Below, in pieces: positions 44,478 to 51,613 of a DNA stretch of 64,000 bases. The stretch is taken from positions 496,001 to 560,000 of the forward strand of contig OY970397.1 in the NCBI GenBank assembly GCA_963720515.1, read 5' to 3'. This DNA comes from G963720515 sp963720515. Its GTDB lineage: Bacteria; Actinomycetota; Thermoleophilia; Gaiellales; Gaiellaceae. The position numbers and the translations under genes were made by a program. The notes under the pieces are model-generated. The model searched no databases, had not been told where the DNA came from, and was given only the letters and a program-made list of their open reading frames with translations. The stretch's first letter is position 1, and each line of letters begins with the position of its first letter.

Positions 44478-45032
44478 CTAGAGCGGCGTGTCCGGCATCT
44501 TCAGGATCGTCTCCGCGGCCAGCTCGAAGTGCATCGTGTCCACGGAGTCCCCGGAGAACTCGCCGCCCCAGTACCAGCCGTGGCGGTTGAAGAATGGGAC
44601 GAGCAACACGATGCCACGGTGGGCGAGCGGAGTGCCCTGGTCCACGACCCTCGTCCCGAAGAAGAGATCGATCGCCGCGCCCCAGCTGTGGTTCGAGAAG
44701 CGCGAGGGATTGCTCCGGCGGGCCCGCACGCACAGCATCCCCTCCGTCTTCAGCTCCTTGAAGACCCTCGGCCGCCTGACCTCGACCTCCTCCATGATCT
44801 GGCCGAGCGACTCGACGGCGAAGTCCATGCCGCTGACCCGGAAGGGCCCCATGTCGACGCCGGACTTGAGGCGCTTCTTCACCTTCCCCCGGGGCGCCGA
44901 GCAGTCCTTCGTGAGGGCGCCGGGCTTGCCGAACTTCGTCAGCATCAGCTGCTCGGTAACCGGGCTCAGGTTCGTGTTGATGGTGTCCTTGGGGGGAATC
45001 GGCACCCGATCGCTCAGCTTGGCGGCGGCCAC
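44478..45032 (-). CDS. M15-family D-Ala-D-Ala carboxypeptidase-like
   Basis: 184 residues. The zinc-binding motifs of M15 peptidases are clear: SNHSWGAAIDLFFG (His and Asp) and DTMHFELA (second His with its Glu). No signal peptide is visible at the N-terminus (AAAKLSDRVPIPPKD), unusual for a wall enzyme; export may be non-classical or the protein may act as an endolysin-like factor. GGAG precedes the GTG start. Confidence 0.8.
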   Translation of the reverse strand: MAAAKLSDRVPIPPKDTINTNLSPVTEQLMLTKFGKPGALTKDCSAPRGKVKKRLKSGVDMGPFRVSGMDFAVESLGQIMEEVEVRRPRVFKELKTEGMLCVRARRSNPSRFSNHSWGAAIDLFFGTRVVDQGTPLAHRGIVLLVPFFNRHGWYWGGEFSGDSVDTMHFELAAETILKMPDTPL

Positions 45033-45162
45033 GGCAGCTCTCCTTTGATTGGCGCAGTGGCCGCCTTATACAAGGGGCAATCGGCACGAGCAACTCGTTC
45101 CGCTCGAAATCGCCCTCGGCTGATCGGTCGCGGGAATCCCTGAAACCCGAGGCCTGTCCCGG

Positions 45163-45999
45163 CTACGCCACCTTCAGCCAGGCGCTCGGCCGCGCGCCCT
45201 GGTGGACGGCGAACTCCTCCGCGAGCGTCTGCTCCGCCCTCCGCTGGATCTGCCGGACGCGCTCCATCGTCACGCCCAGCTCCAGGCTCACCTGGCGGAG
45301 CGTCATCTCCGGCCCGTCCCCGAGCCCGTAGCGCATCCGCAGGACCGCCTGCTCCCTCGGCCTCAGCGCGCCCAGCGCCCGCTCGAGCGTGCCCGCGTCG
45401 GCTTGCGCGTCCATGTCCGCCGACGTGTCCTCGGCCAGGTCGCCGTCCGTCTGCATGAGCGCGACTATCGGGCCGCCCTCGCCGTCGTCGGCCGGCTGGT
45501 CGAGGCTGACCGTCCGGAGGCTCTCGACCTCGATTAGCTGCTCCACCCGCTCGACCGTCTCGCCCATCCGGGCGGCGATCTGCTCGGCGGTCGCGTCGAG
45601 CCCCAGCGCCCTGCGGGCGGCCCGCAGCTTGCTGACGTGCTGGTGGACGTGCTGGGGGACGCGGATCGCCGCTCCCGTGTTGACGAGCGCCCGCGTGATG
45701 GACTGCCTGATCCACCACGTCGCGTAGTTCGCAAGGCTCCCGCGCGCCGGGTCGTACTTCTCGACCGCGCGGATCAGCCCGAGCGTCCCCTCCTGGATCA
45801 GGTCCATGAGCGGGACTCCCGCCCGCCCGAAGTTCTTCGCCACCCAGTAGACGAGCCGCAGGTTGCCCTCGATCATCGCCCGCTTCGCCGCCTCGTCGCC
45901 CGCCATCACGCGCGCACCGAGCCGCCGGTTCTCCTCCGGGCTGAGCGTGGCCGGCAGCGAGTCCATCCAGAGCTTCAGGCCGTCCGTCGCGTCCGTCAT
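45163..45999 (-). CDS. sigma-70 family factor, group 2-like
   Basis: 278 residues. It lacks region 1.1 and has region 2 (LMDLIQEGTLGLIRAVEKYD, LANYATWWIRQSITRALVN), region 3, an acidic spacer, and an intact region 4.2 (TLRQVSLELGVTMERVRQIQ). More divergent than the two at 23-26 kb, so probably an alternative, non-essential factor. The ATG at 45999 follows a GAGGGGG ribosome binding site. It borders the accessory segment. Confidence 0.88.
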   Translation of the reverse strand: MTDATDGLKLWMDSLPATLSPEENRRLGARVMAGDEAAKRAMIEGNLRLVYWVAKNFGRAGVPLMDLIQEGTLGLIRAVEKYDPARGSLANYATWWIRQSITRALVNTGAAIRVPQHVHQHVSKLRAARRALGLDATAEQIAARMGETVERVEQLIEVESLRTVSLDQPADDGEGGPIVALMQTDGDLAEDTSADMDAQADAGTLERALGALRPREQAVLRMRYGLGDGPEMTLRQVSLELGVTMERVRQIQRRAEQTLAEEFAVHQGARPSAWLKVA

Positions 46000-46465
46000 C
46001 GCGCCCCCTCGTGCGCGTGCCGTGGAGGGGGCATGGTGGTTCCTCTCGTTAGGAGTGTTGTTTGAAGCCTGGGCCGGGACTACGGCGGCGTCACCGCCGA
46101 GGGCCACTTCGGCTTCCTGTCCCCAAAGGTACGGCAGCCTGGATTCAGGCGCCATGACACGTTTGAGTCAATTCTTCGCGATGATCGACGCGGCGACTAT
46201 GACGCGCCGCTTATCGGCACCGGCGCCGCCGTCTGAGACGTGAACGAGGTAGCGGGGCAGGCGGAGCAGACTAGGACCCGTGGCGGCCGGATGGGCCGTG
46301 TGGCCCATTGAGAAGTGCCGGGTGGCCTATTGAACACGAGGGAGGATCGACCACCATCCGTCTACTGCGGCTGCCGGTTTCGTCGTCTGAGTCCAAACGA
46401 ATCGGCTCGGGGATTGGACCTCGGTTCAGGCAACCGTGTCCCGGATCAGGCGAGGAGAAATGAGC
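46000..46465. other. 466-bp intergenic region
   Basis: No gene seen. It contains a near-identical pair GTGGCCCATTGA (46300-46311) and GTGGCCTATTGA (46322-46333), spaced 22 bp, and a small hairpin GGGCC-GTGT-GGCCC beside the first copy. Composition is less GC-rich than neighbouring genes. Promoters of both the sigma gene and the collagen-like gene should lie here. Confidence 0.5.
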
Positions 46466-47185
46466 ATGAAGCACAGAGCAGCGGGCAGGCGGCTTCGCAT
46501 GCCCTCCCCGGCGATGATCGTGGCGTGTATGGCGCTCGCGGTCGCGCTGAGCGGGGCAAGCTATGCCGCCGTGGTGCTACCGAGAAACAGCGTCGGAACG
46601 GTGCAGTTGAAGCGAGACGCCGTCACGGCAGCGAAGGTGAAGGATGGGACGCTCAAGCAAGTCGATTTCGCCCTGGGGCAGATCCCGGCGGGCCCGGCGG
46701 GCCTGGCCGGTCCGGCTGGACCGCAGGGCCCGGCCGGTCCGGCCGGACCGCAGGGCCTGCGTGGCCCGAGCTTCGGCGACGCGAAGTACGCAGACTCCGT
46801 CCCCGTCTCAGGCTGCGGAGTAGACACCACGACGATGTCGTACGCGGTCAACCTCGGGGCGCCTGCACGGCTCTACGTCACCGGTCAGGCGAGCTACACA
46901 CGGACCGATCCCGGCGCGGAGCTGCCGTCGCTCATGATCGAGCTCACGTCGGGGGCGACGGTCGTCGCGTCAACTACGCGCGTCCTCGAAAGCATCGGCG
47001 TCGGTGAGCGCGATCTCCTGACGGTCGGCGGCGTGCTTCGCTCGACGACGGCGGGAACATCCGGGTTCAACGTGCCCGCCGGGGCTTACACCCTGCGGAT
47101 GGTTCTCGACAGCTTCGGCTCGTGCGCAGGAACCGGCACGTACAGCTACGTCACGCTGAGCCACGTGGTGCTCGGTACGTCGTAA
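46466..47185 (+). CDS. secreted collagen-like repeat protein
   Basis: 239 residues. Signal-like helix (about 17-34), then SYAAVVLPRNSVGTVQLKRD and a Gly-X-Y stretch of about nine triplets (about 76-105, AGPAGLAGPAGPQGPAGPAG), then a beta-rich C-terminal domain with three Cys. Many secreted proteins of Solirubrobacterales-type actinobacteria share this N-terminus and repeat. Likely surface or matrix protein; no enzymatic motif. AGGAG 9 nt before supports the ATG at 46466 over one at 46460. Confidence 0.8.
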   Translation: MKHRAAGRRLRMPSPAMIVACMALAVALSGASYAAVVLPRNSVGTVQLKRDAVTAAKVKDGTLKQVDFALGQIPAGPAGLAGPAGPQGPAGPAGPQGLRGPSFGDAKYADSVPVSGCGVDTTTMSYAVNLGAPARLYVTGQASYTRTDPGAELPSLMIELTSGATVVASTTRVLESIGVGERDLLTVGGVLRSTTAGTSGFNVPAGAYTLRMVLDSFGSCAGTGTYSYVTLSHVVLGTS

Positions 47186-47246
47186 GCGAATGGGGTGTGC
47201 GGGCGGCGGTGGACGACTCCACCGCCGCCCCCGACCGCCTGCCGCA

Positions 47247-47606
47247 CTAGCGGCGACGAACGCGTCCAAAGCCTGCCGGGGCCCATCGGATCAAGAACTC
47301 GGACGCCTGCCGGCGCTCCGGATCCAAGAGCTCGGCAAGAGCGTGCGCTGCCTCGGCGGGACGAGGGCCACCGATCCAGCCCGCTGGCACTCGACACCAC
47401 TGGTGGCTCATGTCCAAGGCTGAAAGGAGCCATCGAATCGGCGCGACCTCAACCGTAAAGCCCTCCTGGCGGATGCCCTCCGCCAGTTCCTCCAGCTCGG
47501 CCTGGGCGGCGTCACTGGGGCAAGAAATGGGGCAAGGTGCCCCAAAGATTCCAGCCGATCTCAGCCGATCTCGATCTCGCGAGAACCGCTTGAAACCTAG
47601 CTCCAC
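47247..47606 (-). CDS. hypothetical protein, uncertain
   Basis: A 119-residue frame whose later part (AELEELAEGIRQEGFTVEVA, then PIRWLLSALDMSHQWCRVPA) looks like real protein with amphipathic helices. The first 30 residues are less convincing, so the true start may be further in. No family recognised and competing short frames exist on the + strand. Confidence 0.35.
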   Translation of the reverse strand: MELGFKRFSRDRDRLRSAGIFGAPCPISCPSDAAQAELEELAEGIRQEGFTVEVAPIRWLLSALDMSHQWCRVPAGWIGGPRPAEAAHALAELLDPERRQASEFLIRWAPAGFGRVRRR

Positions 47607-47640
47607 CTAGCCCGACCAGTGACTGGTTTGCCGTCTGGCC

Positions 47641-48795
47641 TTAGCGGCGGCCGATGGCGGAAAGTTGCTCGGCCAGGCTGCGGCGGAAGGCCGGCACGTG
47701 TGCGAGGAGGCGTAGCGCCACATTGCGCAGCGGGCGAACGGCCCGCGGGGCAGTGGCAAGTCGGGTGAGCCGGTGGGCAAGTGCGACCACATGCATGGCC
47801 TCGGCACGGCTGTCAGCCGCGTACTCGTCGAGCTTGTCCTCGCGACCTTCGCGCAGCGCGACCGACAGCGCATCCCCGAGAGTCACCGCATCACGTAGGC
47901 CGAGGTTCATGCCTTGCCCACCCGCCGGGCTGTGCGTGTGTGCGGCATCGCCGGCGAGCAGTACCCGCCCGGCCCGGTACTGGTCCGCCACCCGCTCGTG
48001 GATCCGAAACCTGGATCCCCAGATCACTTCGGTCACCCTGACCGTCGTGCGACGCGGCCCCCGGGTGTCGAGCAGTCGCTGCGCATAAGCGACGTCCGGC
48101 TGCTCCGGCGCATCGCCGACTTCGGCCACGAGCCGGAACGATCCGTCCGGGAGTGGCGCCACGACCAACATGCCGGGTGCGGAGAAGAACAGCAGGACCT
48201 CGTCCGCCGGCAGGCCGCCCTCCACCTGGACGTCGGCCAGCGTGAACGACAGCGACAGCGTGTCCTTGTCGTCGTCCCCGAGTCCGGCGAGGTCGCGGAT
48301 CGTGCTGTTCATGCCGTCGGCCGCAACGACGTACTGGGCCTTGATCGTGTCACCGCCGTCCAGCGTGACCTCGGCACCGTCGGCGGTCTGGCTCATCCCG
48401 GTGGCGACGTACGGGCGGTGGACCCTGCCGCCGAGTTCCTCGAGGCGGTCGAGCAAGACCTGCTCGGTGATGTTCTGCGGGACCATCAGCGTGTACGGAT
48501 ACTCCGTCGGGAGCCGGTCGAACCGAACAGGCACGAGCTCGCGATCCCCATCGCGGATGCTGAACTGCCGAGCGTGGATACCGAGGCCCGCCAGTCGCTT
48601 CGAGACGCCGATCCGCTCGAGCATCTCGAGGGTCCGGGCGTGCACGACAGCCGCGCGTGACGTATTCGCCCCTGCTGGCTGCCGCTCGACCACCGTGACG
48701 TCATGGCCATGCCCGGCCAACGAGGCGGCAACCGCCAACCCCACCGGCCCCGCGCCCACCACCAAGACCTCGGTCCGATCGGGAAGCTCACTCAT
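47641..48795 (-). CDS. FAD-dependent aromatic monooxygenase
   Basis: A 384-residue flavoprotein hydroxylase of the PHBH/TfdB/rifampicin-monooxygenase group. VLVVGAGPVGLAVAASLAGHG binds FAD, the DG motif is ADGMNSTIR, and RVLLAGDAAHTHSPAGGQGM binds the flavin ribityl. Such enzymes hydroxylate phenols, polyketides or antibiotics with NAD(P)H and O2. It lacks the long C-terminal thioredoxin-like domain of TfdB. The ATG at 48795 follows GGAG. Its promoter region has three GTACGCCC repeats. Sits in the accessory segment, so acquisition by transfer is plausible. Confidence 0.9.
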   Translation of the reverse strand: MSELPDRTEVLVVGAGPVGLAVAASLAGHGHDVTVVERQPAGANTSRAAVVHARTLEMLERIGVSKRLAGLGIHARQFSIRDGDRELVPVRFDRLPTEYPYTLMVPQNITEQVLLDRLEELGGRVHRPYVATGMSQTADGAEVTLDGGDTIKAQYVVAADGMNSTIRDLAGLGDDDKDTLSLSFTLADVQVEGGLPADEVLLFFSAPGMLVVAPLPDGSFRLVAEVGDAPEQPDVAYAQRLLDTRGPRRTTVRVTEVIWGSRFRIHERVADQYRAGRVLLAGDAAHTHSPAGGQGMNLGLRDAVTLGDALSVALREGREDKLDEYAADSRAEAMHVVALAHRLTRLATAPRAVRPLRNVALRLLAHVPAFRRSLAEQLSAIGRR

Positions 48796-48816
48796 CACGA
48801 TCTCCTTCACTGAACT

Positions 48817-48851
48817 GTACGCCCATGGGTACGCCCATCCGGTGTACGCCC
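48817..48851 (-). promoter_or_regulatory. three direct repeats GTACGCCC, candidate operator
   Basis: GTACGCCCAT occurs at 48817-48826 and 48829-48838, and GTACGCCC at 48844-48851, between a terminator and the monooxygenase start. Spacing is 12 and 15 bp. Likely binding sites for a regulator of the monooxygenase; none is encoded beside it. Confidence 0.45.
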
Positions 48852-48865
48852 GCTCAGACCAAGAG

Positions 48866-48887
48866 AAAAGCCTCGCGTATGCGGGGC
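48866..48887 (-). terminator. Rho-independent terminator (- strand)
   Basis: Read on -, GCCCCGC pairs with GCGAGGC (one mismatch, loop ATAC), followed by TTTT. It separates the secreted-protein gene upstream from the monooxygenase promoter. Confidence 0.5.
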
Positions 48888-48917
48888 ATGGACCAATTAC
48901 CGCTAGGCCCAATCAAC

Positions 48918-48954
48918 CACGACAGGGCGGCACACATCGTGCCGCCCTGTCGTG
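48918..48954. repeat. perfect 16-bp inverted repeat
   Basis: CACGACAGGGCGGCAC (48918-48933) and its exact reverse complement (48939-48954) flank ACATC. It lies 112 bp past the 3' end of the secreted-protein gene. No T-run follows on either strand; it could be part of the termination region. Confidence 0.6.
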
Positions 48955-49066
48955 CTGGGCACTGACCGACCTCTACGCGTTCATGACGCAGGAAGATCCC
49001 CTCGCGCGCCCGCCCGCGGACGGCGCACCCTCGGCTTCACCGGTTGCCGCGTTGCTGGAGTTCTCG

Positions 49067-49744
49067 CTAGTGCCGCGTGTTGACGGTCTTGGCCGCGACG
49101 GCGCGTCCGTTCACGTACCAGGTGAACTTCGTCCGGTCGGCCATGCCGCGCATCCTGATGCCGAATAGGCCGTACGCGCTGCTGTTCCAGTTGTAGCCGG
49201 TAACCGCACGGTTTGCGCACTTCCGCTTGCCGCTCTCGAGCCGCCAGCACACGCGATAGCTCAGGCGCTCGCCGAGCGGGCGAACGGTCAGCTTCAGGTA
49301 CATGAGGCCGCCGGCACGGAACACGGGCCCCACGGCGGCCCGGAAGGACGGACGCGGTTTCGGGACCGTGAGCGTCGTCATGTCGGAGAACCCGTCAGTG
49401 CAGGCCGGGTCCCCGGAGCAGTCGTAGTCCGTGGCCTGCAGCTGCACGTAGTAGAAGCCGGGATCGATCTGAGACGCGCCGAGCCACGCGCCGCTCGCGA
49501 TCTCGGTCGCGGTGAGGTACCCGGAGGTCGCCACGTTCTCGTTCAGAAACGTGCCGTCCGTCGCAACGTCCGGCTTTCTCGACACGGAGATGTTGACGAA
49601 GTCCGCGCCCGGCGCGGAGAACGTCGCCGTCACATGCCTGTTCTGGTGACCGACGCTCAAAAGGGTCGGCGGTGCGGCCTGTGCCACACCGGCGAACCCG
49701 AGCGTGGTCGCACCAAGGACCAGGCTCACAAGAACCTTCTTCAC
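49067..49744 (-). CDS. secreted protein of unknown function
   Basis: 225 residues with a classical signal peptide (KKVLVSLVLGATTLGFAGVA, cleavage after AQA). The mature part is beta-rich; two Cys pairs in the middle and end (YDCSGDPACTDG and RVCWRLESGKRKCANR) could form disulfides. No family recognised. AAAGGAAG upstream of the GTG supports the start. Confidence 0.7.
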   Translation of the reverse strand: MKKVLVSLVLGATTLGFAGVAQAAPPTLLSVGHQNRHVTATFSAPGADFVNISVSRKPDVATDGTFLNENVATSGYLTATEIASGAWLGASQIDPGFYYVQLQATDYDCSGDPACTDGFSDMTTLTVPKPRPSFRAAVGPVFRAGGLMYLKLTVRPLGERLSYRVCWRLESGKRKCANRAVTGYNWNSSAYGLFGIRMRGMADRTKFTWYVNGRAVAAKTVNTRH

Positions 49745-50315
49745 TTCAACTTCCTTTCGTCAGGACCCCGGAGCGCAGGCTCGCAGGGAGCCCGCGTTCA
49801 CATGTCAGATGTCCGCGCGCCCGGGCAGAAACCCAGGCTTCGCTCACATGGAGCAATCGACCGCGGCGACGGGTTGCTTGAGCCGGTACGGTCGAAGGGC
49901 GCGTCCCGGGGTGCGCTTGCTGCCCGAGAACGGCGAAACCCTGTCCGGAGCAGGGCTTCCAGTGAGTCGGGGCGAGGAGATTCGAACTCGGGACCTCTAG
50001 CTCCTTGCATCGAATCCCGGCGAGTCGTCCCTAGTCCCAGGATTCGGGCGTGTGCAGGGGTTTTTCGGGTGGGCTCTGCGGAGTCCCGAGTACCAAGATC
50101 GGTCGTTCTGCGACAAGCCTGTTAGCCCGTTGTTCGCCCACCTAGAGGGCGCTTGACACAAACTTCAATAGGCACAAATGCGTCATAGCCGACTTGCGAT
50201 GGCGAGACGACACTGAAGGTATGAGTTCAAACGATTGGCCGCCCTCCCGGGCGCGCCTCGGAGCCGCCGGTCGTACGGCGCGCGCCATACCGTAACCCAA
50301 GAGTAGGAGAACATC
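49745..50315. other. 571-bp region with partial tRNA copy and promoter-like site
   Basis: No intact gene. It holds a 34-nt tRNA-like fragment (49967-50000), and TTGACA at 50153-50158, a perfect -35 with only a weak -10 (near 50175-50181), upstream of the DUF5067 lipoprotein gene. Confidence 0.5.
49967..50000 (-). repeat. 34-nt partial copy of tRNA-Pro 3' end
   Basis: These 34 nt match 51220-51253, the 3' part of the intact tRNA-Pro, at 31 of 34 positions and in the same orientation. The copy covers the anticodon-arm 3' strand, variable region, T arm and acceptor 3' strand, but its T stem no longer pairs fully. Such remnants often mark tRNA-targeted integration. Confidence 0.65.
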
Positions 50316-50912
50316 GTGACGCTCGTAATGAAGATCGCCGCCGGGGTCATCCTGGCTCTGGTCGTCCTGATCGCCGGTTGCACGGCGCTCGTCGCGGGTG
50401 GCGCTTCGGTCGCCGCCGACGAGATGGAGAAGGAGTCGAACTCCACGCAGACGTTCTCGCCCAGCGAGGCGGACGGTGCCGACGACTCGCCGAGCGAGGA
50501 CGGTCCGACGTTCCAGAACGGGGTGCTCACCACGGAGGACCTGAAGATCGAGATCACGCGCTACAAGGTCATCAAGGCCGGCCAGAAGGGCAACGAGTAC
50601 GGCGAGAAGCCGGTCATCGCCTTCTGGTACAAGACCACGAACCGGTCCGGCGCCAAGGTCGACCCGATGGACTTCCTCTTCAACTTCGAGGCCTACCAGG
50701 ACAACAACCCCAACGCGGAGAACGAGCTCGACGTCGGCATGCTGCCCGATGACAGGTTCCTGGACAGCCAGATGGAGAACATCAAGAAGGGCGGCACCGT
50801 CGAGAACGCAATTGCCTACGAGCTCGACGACCTACACACCCCGGTGGACCTGGTTGCGGCCGACATCCTGGGTCTTGAGGTCACCGGGAAAGCCACATAC
50901 ACGCTGAGGTAG
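50316..50912 (+). CDS. DUF5067 lipoprotein
   Basis: 198 residues. The lipobox LIAGC is at the end of a 20-residue hydrophobic helix, predicting a lipid-anchored surface protein. The domain FQNGVLTTEDLKIEITRYKV, GNEYGEKPVIAFWYKTTN and KKGGTVENAIAYELDD matches DUF5067, frequent in Firmicutes and bifidobacteria and of unknown function. Codon and residue use (many Lys, Asn) differ from neighbours, suggesting transfer. AGGAG before the GTG fixes the start. Confidence 0.82.
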   Translation: MTLVMKIAAGVILALVVLIAGCTALVAGGASVAADEMEKESNSTQTFSPSEADGADDSPSEDGPTFQNGVLTTEDLKIEITRYKVIKAGQKGNEYGEKPVIAFWYKTTNRSGAKVDPMDFLFNFEAYQDNNPNAENELDVGMLPDDRFLDSQMENIKKGGTVENAIAYELDDLHTPVDLVAADILGLEVTGKATYTLR

Positions 50913-50920
50913 CCTCGGGA

Positions 50921-51138
50921 CTAGCTTCCGGGAGCGTCGTCTGGACGGAGCCGGGAGACGGCCAGCTCGATCGCGTCGTCCGTGATCGCCAGCAGCCGTC
51001 GCCCGACTTGGCCTTCACCTCGCACACCACGATGCGGTTGCCGCGGCGCACCACGAGGTCGAGCTCGTTCCCTTGTGTCCCCATCGTCGGGCTGAACGGG
51101 AAGACGTACCGGCGGTCGAGGAGCTCGGCTCCTTGACG
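50921..51138 (-). pseudogene. nuclease-fold remnant (YraN/UPF0102-like)
   Basis: Two frames read together give RRYVFPFSPTMGTQGNELDL, VVRRGNRIVVCEVKAKSGDG and then LLAITDDAIELAVSRLRPDD. GNELDLVV...VVCEVKAKSG resembles the D-ExK core of UPF0102 and related restriction-like nucleases. The N-terminus is missing and one frameshift occurs near 50995, so it is probably broken. It lies between the partial and intact tRNA-Pro. Confidence 0.55.
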
Positions 51139-51191
51139 TGTGTTCGCCCATTGTTCGTCCGCCCCCTGTTCCCTACCTTTGCGATCAAAGG

Positions 51192-51216
51192 AAAAGCCCC
51201 GTCTAGCGGGGCTTTT
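51192..51216 (-). terminator. Rho-independent terminator of tRNA-Pro
   Basis: A perfect stem AAAAGCCCCG / CGGGGCTTTT with loop TCTAG, directly after the tRNA 3' end on the - strand and followed by CC. The flanking A/T runs make it work in both directions. Confidence 0.75.
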
Positions 51217-51219
51217 CTA

Positions 51220-51294
51220 TCGGGGCGCCGAGATTTGAACTCGGGACCTCTAGTCCCCCAGACTAGCGCGCTAACCAGGCTGCGCCACGCCCCG
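51220..51294 (-). tRNA. tRNA-Pro (anticodon GGG)
   Basis: A complete 75-nt cloverleaf on the - strand. The acceptor stem CGGGGCG pairs with CGCCCCG, the D arm has GCGC/GCGC, the anticodon stem CTAGT/ACTAG encloses the loop CTGGGGG, and the T stem is CCGAG/CTCGG around TTCAAAT. The discriminator is A and CCA is not encoded. It lies downstream of proS on the same strand. Confidence 0.92.
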
Positions 51295-51313
51295 TCGGCG
51301 GCGAAGGATACCG

Positions 51314-51613
51314 CTAACCCGCGTAGCGCTTGTACAGGCGGTCGGTCAGCTCCGGCATCGCGGCGAGCTTCTCCGTCACCGTGCGGATGCGGATCTCGAC
51401 GAAGTGGTCAGCCTCGACGCCGAGCGCCTTCGCGAGCGTCGCGATCACGTCGTTCGACGGCACCGGGCGGTTGCCGTGCACGAGGTGGTTCAGGTAGCCG
51501 GCCGAGAGGCCCGTCCGCTCCGCGAGCGCGCGGTACGTCGTGCCGGTGTCGTGCATGAGCGCCTCGACGGCGCGCCCGAACTCGTCTCTGGTGAACCGCC
51601 CCCGGCGCGCCAT
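51314..51613 (-). CDS. XRE-family HTH regulator
   Basis: 99 residues with a Cro/CI-type helix-turn-helix (about 22-70): GTTYRALAERTGLSAGYLNH, then LVHGNRPVPSNDVIATLAKALGV. It overlaps proS by one base (stop/start ATGA-type junction) and precedes tRNA-Pro, so it is likely co-transcribed with proS. Target unknown. Confidence 0.85.
   Translation of the reverse strand: MARRGRFTRDEFGRAVEALMHDTGTTYRALAERTGLSAGYLNHLVHGNRPVPSNDVIATLAKALGVEADHFVEIRIRTVTEKLAAMPELTDRLYKRYAG

Noticed and set aside
47410..47610. 66-codon + strand frame
   Set aside because: Ser-rich composition typical of antisense reading; the opposite-strand frame looks better.
49967..50040. A second complete tRNA gene
   Set aside because: Only the 3' part is present; no D arm or 5' acceptor strand can be found and the T stem is mispaired.
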